Source of the DNA: Dehalococcoidia bacterium
Lineage (GTDB): Bacteria > Chloroflexota > Dehalococcoidia > SpSt-223
Assembly: GCA_025054935.1 (NCBI GenBank)
Contig: JANWZD010000001.1
Span: 451,008-515,007 of the forward strand
DNA length: 64,000 nucleotides
Reading direction: 5' to 3'
The translations under genes and the position numbers were made by a program. Positions 25,953 to 33,296 of this stretch are shown in pieces (within the stretch, counting starts at the first letter, position 1; each line of letters begins with the position of its first letter). A model generated the notes under the pieces. It had not been told where the DNA came from and did not search any database. It saw only the letters and a program-made list of their open reading frames with translations.

Positions 25953-27458
25953 ATGGTTTCGACTGCGCGTGTCCGCCGCCTCGCCGAGATCCCCGACAAG
26001 CCCGCCTTCGACTCGCGCTTGTTCATCGACGGGCAGTACGTCGAGTCGGTGGCCGGAAAGACGTTTCCGACAGTCTATCCCCCCACAAACGAGGTCCTTG
26101 CTGAGGTGTTCGAAGCGGCACCCGAGGATGTCGAGCGTGCGATCAAGGCTGCCCGCCGCGAGTTTGACGAAGGGGTTTGGCCCCGGCTCTCGACCGCCGA
26201 CCGGGCAAAGGTGCTCCTTCGGCTCGCAGACTTGATCGAGCAGCACAAAGACGAACTAGTGCGCCTGAACACCCTGGACAACGGCAAGACGCTCCGCGAG
26301 AGCGAGATCGACATCGCGATGGGAGCGAACCTCTTCCGAACGATGGCCTACGCTGCGGAGCAGGAGCTTCGCGGCGAGACTGCCCCGTACGATCCGAACC
26401 TCGTCCGCTTCTCCCTCCGGGAGCCGGTCGGGGTCGTCGCGGGGGTGATCGCCTTCAACGCGCCGATGGTGTTCGCCGCGGGGAAAGCGGCCCCAGCGTT
26501 GGCAGCGGGAAATACGATTGTCCTCAAGCCGTCGCCCTATTCGTCGCTGATCTCGCTCCGGCTCGCCGAGCTTGGGATCGAGGCGGGGTTGCCCCCCGGC
26601 GTGCTGTCGACGGTCACCGGTGGCACCGCCACCGCTGTCGCCCTTGCCGGGCATCGCGATGTCGACATGATCACCCTGGTCGGCTCTGTCGCCGCGGGCG
26701 AAAACATGATGCGCCTTGCCGCGAACGGCATCAAGAAGACGCTGTTCGAGCTCGGCGGGAAATCGGCCAACATCATCTTCGACGATGCCGACCTTGATCT
26801 GGCGATCGACGGCGCCCTGACCGGCATCTTCCGCAACTGCGGCCAGCGGTGCTTCTCGGGCTCGCGCTTGCTGGTGCAGAAGACGATCTACGACTATGTC
26901 GTCGCGGAAGTGGCAGCGCGCGCGAAGCGGCTGCGCATCGGCGACCCCTTCGACGAGCGCACCCAGCTCGGATCGCTTATCTCGCGCGACCAGCTTCGGC
27001 GCGTCCAGAGCTATGTCGAGAGTGCTCTTGCAGACGGCGCGGAGATTGTCACCGGGGGACGCCAGCCAGAAGGGCTCGAAGAAGGGAACTTTTACGAGCC
27101 GACCGTTCTCGCAAACGTCCGCAATGACATGAAGGTGGCGCGCGAGGAGATCTTCGGCCCCGTGCTCTGCACAATCCCGTTCGAGGATGAAGAGGAGGCC
27201 ATCCGTATCGCCAACGATAGCGACTACGGCCTCGCCGGCGGGCTCTGGACCCGCGACCTGAACCGCGCCCACCGGGTCATCCGCGCGCTCCGAACCGGGC
27301 TGATCTGGGTGAACACCTATGCGGCCGGCGGCGGTATCCCGACAGGAGCGTACAAGCGGAGCGGCGTCGGCGAAGAAGGCATTCTCGCCTACACCGAAGT
27401 CAAGGGCGTCATCATGGATATCACGGGGGCGACCGCTGCCTTCTATCGCGAGCGCTGA
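25953..27458 (+). CDS. NAD(P)-dependent aldehyde dehydrogenase
   Basis: A 501-residue member of the aldehyde dehydrogenase superfamily, oxidising an aldehyde to its acid with NAD(P). The general base is Glu266 in FELGGKSAN, and the nucleophilic cysteine is Cys300 in GQRCFSGSRL; the cofactor segment VLKPSPYSS and the C-terminal KRSGVGEEG motif are also present. Length and spacing are typical. The ATG at 25953 follows GAGAGGAG. It precedes a molybdenum hydroxylase operon on the same strand by about 250 nt, so both could take part in oxidation of the same compound class. Substrate is not predictable. Confidence 0.94.
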   Translation: MVSTARVRRLAEIPDKPAFDSRLFIDGQYVESVAGKTFPTVYPPTNEVLAEVFEAAPEDVERAIKAARREFDEGVWPRLSTADRAKVLLRLADLIEQHKDELVRLNTLDNGKTLRESEIDIAMGANLFRTMAYAAEQELRGETAPYDPNLVRFSLREPVGVVAGVIAFNAPMVFAAGKAAPALAAGNTIVLKPSPYSSLISLRLAELGIEAGLPPGVLSTVTGGTATAVALAGHRDVDMITLVGSVAAGENMMRLAANGIKKTLFELGGKSANIIFDDADLDLAIDGALTGIFRNCGQRCFSGSRLLVQKTIYDYVVAEVAARAKRLRIGDPFDERTQLGSLISRDQLRRVQSYVESALADGAEIVTGGRQPEGLEEGNFYEPTVLANVRNDMKVAREEIFGPVLCTIPFEDEEEAIRIANDSDYGLAGGLWTRDLNRAHRVIRALRTGLIWVNTYAAGGGIPTGAYKRSGVGEEGILAYTEVKGVIMDITGATAAFYRER

Positions 27459-27654
27459 TCGCGCGGACCGGCCGAGCGGCCGGCGGCAGAGGGCGCCTCA
27501 CTCGCCGCACGCGAGGGACTGCCCGTCCGTGGGCCGCTCTGCGGCGGGGCAACGCGAAGGCGTCATCGAGCCCGATGGACCGCCCGTCCGTGAGCCGCTC
27601 GCCTCGCCCACCCAGCGCCGCAGCGCTCCACGCCGAAGGTGTGCCAAAATCATC
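27459..27654. other. spacer with a small hairpin and an imperfect direct repeat
   Basis: CCGGCC-GAGC-GGCCGG (27468-27483) could be a weak terminator but has no U tract. Two 23-nt segments at 27517-27539 and 27578-27600 differ at two positions and are 61 nt apart. No gene is visible. Confidence 0.4.
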
Positions 27655-27660
27655 TATAGT
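27655..27660 (+). promoter_or_regulatory. -10 box TATAGT for the molybdenum hydroxylase operon
   Basis: TATAGT lies 44 nt upstream of the ATG at 27705. No -35 match is seen at 17 nt. It is the only A/T-rich hexamer in the spacer. Confidence 0.4.
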
Positions 27661-27704
27661 TTGCGGCGCCGGCCATAGAAGAGCATGGTCATGCGGCGCG
27701 AGGG

Positions 27705-28589
27705 ATGATCGTGGGACAAGCGAAGAGGTATCTCCGACCGGCGACGATCGCCGAGGCGGTGCAGGCGCTGAAAGAGGCGAACGGCCTCGGGCGACCGTTG
27801 GCGGGGGGCACAGATATCATCGTCGATGTGCGCGAAGGACGCCGCGTCGTCGATGTCCTGGTCGACGTGAAGGCGATCCCCGAACTGACGATGGTCGACT
27901 TCGACCCGGCGCGGGGGCTGCGCATTGGGGCGGCGGTGCCATGCTTCCGCCTCTCCGAAGACGCGATGCTGCGGCGCGCCTATCCGGGGCTGATTGACGC
28001 CGCCTCCCTGATCGGCGGCATCCAGATCCAGAACCGCGCCACCTTGGGCGGAAACCTGTGCACCTCCTCGCCCGCGGCTGACTCGGCCCCCATCCTGCTC
28101 GCGCTCGGCGCGACGTGCGTCATTGCCGGGCCGGACGGCGAGCGCCGCGTGCCGCTCGACCGTTTCTTCGTCGGCCCACGGCGCAACATCCTCGGCGAGA
28201 GCGACCTTCTCATCGCTCTCGAACTGCCCCCGCCGCTGCCGGGCGCCGGCTCGGCCTACCTCCGCTTCATCCCGCGGAACGAGATGGATATCGCCGTGGT
28301 GGGTGCTGGCGTCTGGCTCCGCGTAGAAGGCGAGACAATCGTCGACGCACGCGTCGGGATCGGCGCCGTCGCCCCGACACCGCTGCTTGTCGACGCCGCA
28401 AGCCGAGCGCTGATCGGCCGCCCCGCAACCCGAGAGACCTTCGAAGCAGCCGCAGCCGAAGCGCGCGCAGCCGCCTCGCCGATTACCGATATGCGCGGGT
28501 CTGCGCACCAGCGCCGTCACCTCATCGGCGTCATGACCCGGCGAGCAATCGAGCGCGCGGTCGAGCGCGCGCGAGAGGATCAGCGATGA
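27705..28589 (+). CDS. FAD-binding subunit of a xanthine/aldehyde dehydrogenase-type molybdenum hydroxylase (CoxM-like)
   Basis: The 294-residue subunit carries electrons from the iron-sulfur subunit to FAD. The first FAD motif AGGTDIIVD is near residue 34, and the second, TLGGNLCTSSPAAD, near residue 110; the C-terminal CO_deh_flav_C domain follows. The ATG at 27705 has its GAGG too close, whereas the GTG at 27711 is 6-7 nt after GAGG, so translation may begin two codons later. The TGA overlaps the ATG of the 2Fe-2S subunit gene (ATGA). Gene order M-S-L is that of the cox type operons. Confidence 0.93.
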   Translation: MIVGQAKRYLRPATIAEAVQALKEANGLGRPLAGGTDIIVDVREGRRVVDVLVDVKAIPELTMVDFDPARGLRIGAAVPCFRLSEDAMLRRAYPGLIDAASLIGGIQIQNRATLGGNLCTSSPAADSAPILLALGATCVIAGPDGERRVPLDRFFVGPRRNILGESDLLIALELPPPLPGAGSAYLRFIPRNEMDIAVVGAGVWLRVEGETIVDARVGIGAVAPTPLLVDAASRALIGRPATRETFEAAAAEARAAASPITDMRGSAHQRRHLIGVMTRRAIERAVERAREDQR

Positions 28590-29068
28590 CCAAACGCGTT
28601 CATATCCAAGCGCGCATTAACGGCCAGGAGGTTGATTTTCTCTGCGAGCCTGGCCAGAGCCTCCTCGAGGTGCTGCGCGATGAGCTCCGCCTCACAGGCG
28701 CCAAGGAGGGGTGCAATAACGGCAACTGCGGCGCATGCACAGTGATACTTGATGGACGGATCGTCGACGCGTGCCTTGTCCTCGCGCCGGAGATCGACGG
28801 CCACGACGTCGTCACGATCGAGGGGATCGCTGAAGGGGAGCGGCTGCACCCGCTCCAGCAGCAGTTCCTCGAACAGGCTGCTCTCCAGTGCGGGATCTGC
28901 ACGCCGGGACTGATCGTTGCAGCGAAAGCCCTGCTCGACCGCACTCCCGACCCGAGTGAGGAGGAGATCCGGTTCTGGCTGGCAGGCAACCTCTGCCGCT
29001 GTACCGGCTACGACAAAATCATCCGCGCCGTTCAGGCTGCGGCGCGGCAGATGGAGGCGCGTATCTAA
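28586..29068 (+). CDS. 2Fe-2S subunit of the molybdenum hydroxylase (CoxS-like)
   Basis: This 160-residue subunit has two [2Fe-2S] domains. The plant-type ferredoxin cluster ligands are in CNNGNCGACTV plus a later Cys in VDACLVLAP; the second, helical domain has CGICTPG and LCRCTGY. Both are complete. Its start overlaps the FAD subunit stop, and its TAA shares a base with the next ATG (TAATG), so all three subunits should be made in step. Confidence 0.95.
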   Translation: MTKRVHIQARINGQEVDFLCEPGQSLLEVLRDELRLTGAKEGCNNGNCGACTVILDGRIVDACLVLAPEIDGHDVVTIEGIAEGERLHPLQQQFLEQAALQCGICTPGLIVAAKALLDRTPDPSEEEIRFWLAGNLCRCTGYDKIIRAVQAAARQMEARI

Positions 29069-31353
29069 TGGTTGTCACGTCTCAGCCGCCTGCCGTGAAG
29101 CCCCATAAAGTGATCGGGACCCGCCCGGTCCGCCCCGATGGGGTCGACAAAGTGACCGGGCGAGCCCTCTACGGCGCCGACATCTCGCTTCCGGGGATGC
29201 TGGTCGGCAAGATCCTGCGCAGCCCCTATGCGCACGCCCGCATTCGGAAGATCGATACCTCTGCCGCAGAGCAGCTGCCGGGCGTTCGCGCCGTGATGAC
29301 CGCCGCCGACCTTCCGGACCCTGAGAAGGGGATGGCCGATGTCGGCGAGGCGACCGCCAGCTTCCACGACCTGACCCGCAACGTGATGGCGCGCGAGAAA
29401 GCGCTCTATCACGGCCACGCCGTCGCCGCAGTCGCCGCCACGAGCGCCGCGATCGCCGAGCAGGCGCTTGCGCTGATCAAGGTGGACTACGAGCCGCTTC
29501 CGCCGGTTCTGTCGTTAGCAGAGGCGATGCGGGAGGATGCTCCCCTCCTCCATGAACACCTGCGGACGAACGACCTCGGCACCCTCTCCGACAAGCCGAG
29601 TAACATTGCTTCCCATGCCCGCTTCCTGAAGGGCGACCCGGCAGCCGGCTTCGCGGAGGCCGAGGTGATCGTCGAGCGAACGTACACCACGACGATGGTG
29701 CATCAGGGCTATATCGAGCCGCACGCGACGGTCGCTCACTGGAACGCCGACGGGAAGCTCACAATCTGGACGACCACGCAGGCTCCCTTCGCCATTCGCG
29801 ACAATGTCGCCGTCCTGCTAGGGGTCCCGGTCTCGCGGATCCGGGTCATCCCGACTGAAATCGGCGGCGGGTTCGGCGGCAAGCTTCCGCCCTATCTGGA
29901 GCCGGTCGCCGCTGTGCTTTCCCGGAAGAGCGGGGCACCCGTGAAGATGACGATGAGCCGCGCGGAAGAGCTTCAAGCGAGCGGTCCGACGAGCGGCTCG
30001 CGAACGCACGTCAAGATCGGCGCCAAGCGCGATGGGACGATTGTCGCCGCCGAGGCAACCCTCGCCTACGAAGCGGGGGCGTTCCCCGGCTCAAGCGTCC
30101 GCTTCGGCGCGCTCTGCATGTTCGCGCCCTACGACATCCCGAACATCCAGCTCGATTGCTACGACGTCGTCGTCAACAAACCGAAGGTTGCCGCCTATCG
30201 CGCGCCCGGCTCGCCGGCCGCGATGTTCGCGGGAGAGTCCGCGCTTGACGAGCTGGCAGAAAAGCTGGGCATGGACCCGATCGAACTGCGGCTGAAAAAC
30301 GCCGCCAAGGTCGGCACGCGGATGGCAAACGGCATCCCCTTCCAGTATCCGGTTGGGATTGTCAAGCTCCTTGAGGCGATCCGCGACAGCGATCACTGGC
30401 GCGCTCCTCTCCCTCCGTCGAGCGAAACGCGCAAAGTCGGGCGCGGCCTTGCGATGGGCTTCTGGCCGAACGCGCCGCTCAAATCCAGTTGCTTTGCGAC
30501 CGTCAACCCGGATGGGAGCGTGACGCTGGTCGAGGGCAATCCCGACATCGGCGGAACGCGCGCCTCGCTCGCGATGCAGCTCGCTGAGACGCTGGGCATT
30601 CCCTACGAGAAAGTGATCCCACAAGTCGCAGATACCGACACCGTCGGCTACAACGACGCAACCGGCGGCAGCCGCACCACGTTCACCGGCGGGATCGCCG
30701 TCTATGAACTGGGGCAAGACATCAAGCGGCAGCTAATCGAGCGGGCGCGTCTCCTCTGGCAGCTTTCGCCGGAGGACGAGGTCGTCTATGAAGACGGCAT
30801 CATTCGGGGGCCAAACGAGGGCCAGCGCTTCACCTTCGACCAGCTGGCAGCGCAGATCTTCAAGACCGGCGGCCCCGTCGTCGGCCGGGCTTCCGTCTCG
30901 CCCAAGCACGTCGGCTTTGCCTTCGCCTGCCATGTCGTCGACGTCGCCGTCGACATCGAAACGGGTAAGGTCGATATCCTGCGCTACACGGCAGCGCAAG
31001 ATGTCGGCAAGGCAGTCCATCCCTCGTATGTCGAAGGGCAGATCCAAGGCGGCGTCGCACAGGGGATCGGCTGGGCGCTCAATGAGGAGTATTACTACGA
31101 CCAAGAAGGGCGGCTCGCGAACGCCAGCCTCCTCGATTACCGGATGCCGACCGCGCTCGACCTTCCCTTGATCGAGACGATCCTGATCGAGGAGCCGCAC
31201 CCGCCGCATCCTTTCGGCGTGCGCGGGGTAGGTGAGGCGCCGATCGTCCCGCCCTTGGCCGCGGTCGCCAACGCTGTCAGCCACGCGCTTGGCCACCGCT
31301 TCGCGGACCTGCCGATCTCCCCGCGCCGGATTGTGGAAACCCTCTATCCGTAA
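29068..31353 (+). CDS. molybdopterin-binding catalytic subunit of a xanthine/aldehyde dehydrogenase-type hydroxylase
   Basis: The 761-residue subunit binds the molybdopterin cytosine dinucleotide cofactor and hydroxylates a substrate with water as oxygen donor. FGGKLPPYLEP and the catalytic glutamate Glu723 in GVGEAPIVPP are present. The active-site loop reads AYRAPGSPA (residues 376-384), not the AYRCSFR of form I CO dehydrogenase, so CO oxidation is unlikely. The residues point to aldehydes, purines or aromatic heterocycles in general, without deciding. A MoaD-like protein gene follows 8 nt later. Confidence 0.93.
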   Translation: MVVTSQPPAVKPHKVIGTRPVRPDGVDKVTGRALYGADISLPGMLVGKILRSPYAHARIRKIDTSAAEQLPGVRAVMTAADLPDPEKGMADVGEATASFHDLTRNVMAREKALYHGHAVAAVAATSAAIAEQALALIKVDYEPLPPVLSLAEAMREDAPLLHEHLRTNDLGTLSDKPSNIASHARFLKGDPAAGFAEAEVIVERTYTTTMVHQGYIEPHATVAHWNADGKLTIWTTTQAPFAIRDNVAVLLGVPVSRIRVIPTEIGGGFGGKLPPYLEPVAAVLSRKSGAPVKMTMSRAEELQASGPTSGSRTHVKIGAKRDGTIVAAEATLAYEAGAFPGSSVRFGALCMFAPYDIPNIQLDCYDVVVNKPKVAAYRAPGSPAAMFAGESALDELAEKLGMDPIELRLKNAAKVGTRMANGIPFQYPVGIVKLLEAIRDSDHWRAPLPPSSETRKVGRGLAMGFWPNAPLKSSCFATVNPDGSVTLVEGNPDIGGTRASLAMQLAETLGIPYEKVIPQVADTDTVGYNDATGGSRTTFTGGIAVYELGQDIKRQLIERARLLWQLSPEDEVVYEDGIIRGPNEGQRFTFDQLAAQIFKTGGPVVGRASVSPKHVGFAFACHVVDVAVDIETGKVDILRYTAAQDVGKAVHPSYVEGQIQGGVAQGIGWALNEEYYYDQEGRLANASLLDYRMPTALDLPLIETILIEEPHPPHPFGVRGVGEAPIVPPLAAVANAVSHALGHRFADLPISPRRIVETLYP

Positions 31354-31361
31354 GGCGCCTC

Positions 31362-31631
31362 GTGGCGATCGTCTGGATCCCGGCCCACCTTCTTGAGCTG
31401 TGCGGCGGCCGCCGCCAGATTGCGGCGGCGGGCCGCACTGTCGGCGAGGTTCTGGCAGCGCTTGAGCGCGAGTGTCCTGGAGTCCAGGAGCGGCTCGCCC
31501 CGGGCGGCGCTCTCGCACCTGACCTTGCAGTCTCTGTCGATGGCGCCGTCAGCACCCTCGGCCTGCTCGAGCCAGTCACGCCCGAAAGCGAAGTCTTTTT
31601 CGTCCCCGCGCTCCAGGGCGGGGCTGCCTAG
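31362..31631 (+). CDS. MoaD/ThiS-family ubiquitin-like protein
   Basis: The 89-residue protein has the beta-grasp pattern of MoaD/ThiS sulfur carriers: VWIPAHLLELCGGRRQ, TVGEVLAALE, DLAVSVDGA and ESEVFFVPALQGG near the C terminus. Two alanines follow the Gly-Gly, whereas functional sulfur carriers end in GG; either it is trimmed, as for some ThiS/MoaD-like precursors, or it does not carry sulfur. GTG start 8 nt after the large subunit stop. Its place in the operon suggests a role in cofactor supply or sulfuration for the hydroxylase. The stop shares CTAG with the convergent gene. Confidence 0.75.
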   Translation: MAIVWIPAHLLELCGGRRQIAAAGRTVGEVLAALERECPGVQERLAPGGALAPDLAVSVDGAVSTLGLLEPVTPESEVFFVPALQGGAA

Positions 31632-33157
31632 CGCCGCTGGTAAAGCGTAAGGACGAGCCCCGCCTCAGGCGAGAGGCCGAGGAGGCGGGTTTTCAGCGCC
31701 GCCATCACCGGGTCCGGCTCCGCATAGCGGCGGGTTTCTACGGCCCAATACTGGGCGGCCAGCCACGCGTCGAGGCGCGCCTGCCAGGGTCTGCCTCCGC
31801 CGGTGGGCGCGTCGACATGCCAGAGCCGGGGCGGGGGACGCTCGGCGAACAGTGCTTCGCGCGCCGCCTCATCGGCGCAGTCGATCACCGCAAGGGGAGC
31901 GGTCAGCCGAGCAGCGTGGCGGGCCATCATCGTCTCCGGCTCCGCCAGAATGACATCCCCTTCCTCGGCCCGCGCCTCGATGAAGCGGAGCGCGGGGTCG
32001 AGCGGGAGAAAGAAGTCGGGCTGGGCGATAGTGCGGGCGTGGAAATAACTTCCCAGACTGAAGGCCGCGATCGCGACGAGGCCGGTATAGGCCAGCCGCC
32101 GCACGCTCGCCGACAGCGCGACCATGCCGGCAGCGAGGGTGAGCCCGAAGGGCGGCCATGCATAGCCGACGACTGCGCTGATACTTGGCGCTTCTGCTCG
32201 CGGGAGCACGAGGGCGGTCACTGCCGCCGTCCAAAGCACGGGCAACAGCCAGAAGATGAGGACGAACTGACGGCCCGACTTGGAAAGCCGCCGCAGGCCG
32301 ACGACCGCCAGCCAGCTGACCAGCACAAGCCCCGCAAGCCCGACCGGCTGTCCGGCAGCCAATGTTTCGCCGAGGGCGAACGCCGCCATCGGCGCGATCA
32401 GCTTATATGCGAGCGCGGCGGCTTCCGCGGCGAGGTCGCTCGACTGATCCGGAGCGAGGACGAAGGCAGGAGCACGCCACCAGAGCACGGCGCCAAGCGC
32501 TGCGAGTGCCGCGCCGCCGAGCCACAGGCGCCACGCGCGGCGGCTTGGGCGCCGCACCCAGAGAAACGCTCCTTGCGCCAGCGCCACCACGGCGAAGGCC
32601 CAACTCGTCCAGCTGAGCAGGAGCATCGCGCCGGTAAAGCCGACCACGTAGCGGGCCCGGCCTGTGGGCAGAAAGAGGTAGAACCAGATTGCCAGCATCG
32701 CGAGGAGCGTCGTGAGGGCGAGAGGCGTCGCCGTCCGGTCGTAGAAGATGAGGTAGGGCGACGTGGCGGCGAGCCAGACCGCCCAGCGGGCGAGCGCTGG
32801 CCCGCCAAGCCGACGGGCTACCGGCGCACAGAGGGCGACGACGACAACTCCTGCCGCCGCTGAGAGCCAGCGGAGCGACAGTTCGCTCAGGCCCGCGACG
32901 GCAGCAAAACCAGCGGCTGCGAAGACGCTCAACGACGAGCCGGACGCGAGGGCAGGGATCCCCTCGCTCGCCGCCGCCCACGTCGCCGCTTCCGCAGGAG
33001 CAAGCGGCGCGCTGCCAAGGGCGACGAGACGAAGCGCAGCGGCGACAAAGAGCGCGCCGAAGAGCGAGAGGTCAGGAAGGCGAAACGAGGGGGCTGGCGA
33101 CTGACCGCGGGGAGCAGTCGCCAGCGAGCGCGGCGGCGCGACCTCGTGGAGGCGCAT
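31628..33157 (-). CDS. multi-pass membrane glycosyltransferase-like protein (GT39-type plan)
   Basis: The 509-residue protein has a short basic N terminus, about eleven transmembrane helices and a soluble C-terminal domain of about 120 residues. The first external loop holds APAEAATWAAA, a weaker version of the acidic loop motif of GT39 proteins, and ATSPYLIFYDRTATP matches the conserved second-loop pattern of that group. The ATG at 33157 shares its A with the TAA of a 22-codon open frame (33157-33225) that has its own strong ribosome site, so translation is probably coupled. A GTG at 33163 is the alternative. Substrate unknown. Confidence 0.8.
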   Translation of the reverse strand: MRLHEVAPPRSLATAPRGQSPAPSFRLPDLSLFGALFVAAALRLVALGSAPLAPAEAATWAAASEGIPALASGSSLSVFAAAGFAAVAGLSELSLRWLSAAAGVVVVALCAPVARRLGGPALARWAVWLAATSPYLIFYDRTATPLALTTLLAMLAIWFYLFLPTGRARYVVGFTGAMLLLSWTSWAFAVVALAQGAFLWVRRPSRRAWRLWLGGAALAALGAVLWWRAPAFVLAPDQSSDLAAEAAALAYKLIAPMAAFALGETLAAGQPVGLAGLVLVSWLAVVGLRRLSKSGRQFVLIFWLLPVLWTAAVTALVLPRAEAPSISAVVGYAWPPFGLTLAAGMVALSASVRRLAYTGLVAIAAFSLGSYFHARTIAQPDFFLPLDPALRFIEARAEEGDVILAEPETMMARHAARLTAPLAVIDCADEAAREALFAERPPPRLWHVDAPTGGGRPWQARLDAWLAAQYWAVETRRYAEPDPVMAALKTRLLGLSPEAGLVLTLYQRR

Positions 33158-33225
33158 TAGCACTCAGACTGGAACAGCGCATCATGCCGCTTGCGGCCGT
33201 CGGGCCGACGGAGCTTCGCCTTCAT
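33157..33225 (-). CDS. 22-residue leader open frame coupled to the membrane glycosyltransferase gene
   Basis: ATG at 33225 preceded by GAGGAG with a 6-nt spacer, the best ribosome site in this area, and a TACACT box 14 nt before the ATG. The peptide begins MKAKLRRPDGRKRHD and ends ALFQSEC. Its TAA overlaps the ATG of the downstream gene (TAATG). The glycosyltransferase gene itself has no ribosome site, so ribosomes finishing this frame probably re-initiate there. The peptide is highly basic; whether it has a function beyond coupling is unknown. Confidence 0.55.
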   Translation of the reverse strand: MKAKLRRPDGRKRHDALFQSEC

Positions 33226-33239
33226 CAACGTCTCCTCTA

Positions 33240-33245
33240 AGTGTA
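33240..33245 (-). promoter_or_regulatory. -10 box TACACT for the leader peptide and membrane glycosyltransferase
   Basis: TACACT on the minus strand, about 14 nt before the leader ATG at 33225. The expected start site leaves a very short untranslated leader that contains GAGGAG. Confidence 0.5.
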
Positions 33246-33282
33246 GGCGATGCCTGCGAGGCTCTCAGTTGCTGCTGTCGGT

Positions 33283-33288
33283 TACAAT
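33283..33288 (+). promoter_or_regulatory. leaderless-type -10 box TACAAT
   Basis: TACAAT, GGGGCAGG (8 nt), ATG at 33297. The spacer contains GGGGCAGG, so a very short leader with a ribosome site is possible, but the spacing matches the leaderless set. Divergent from the promoter at 33240-33245. Confidence 0.5.
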
Positions 33289-33296
33289 GGGGCAGG

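Noticed and set aside
29068-31353. Naming the large subunit CoxL (CO dehydrogenase)
   Set aside because: The active-site loop is AYRAPG, not AYRCSFR, so CO oxidation is not supported.
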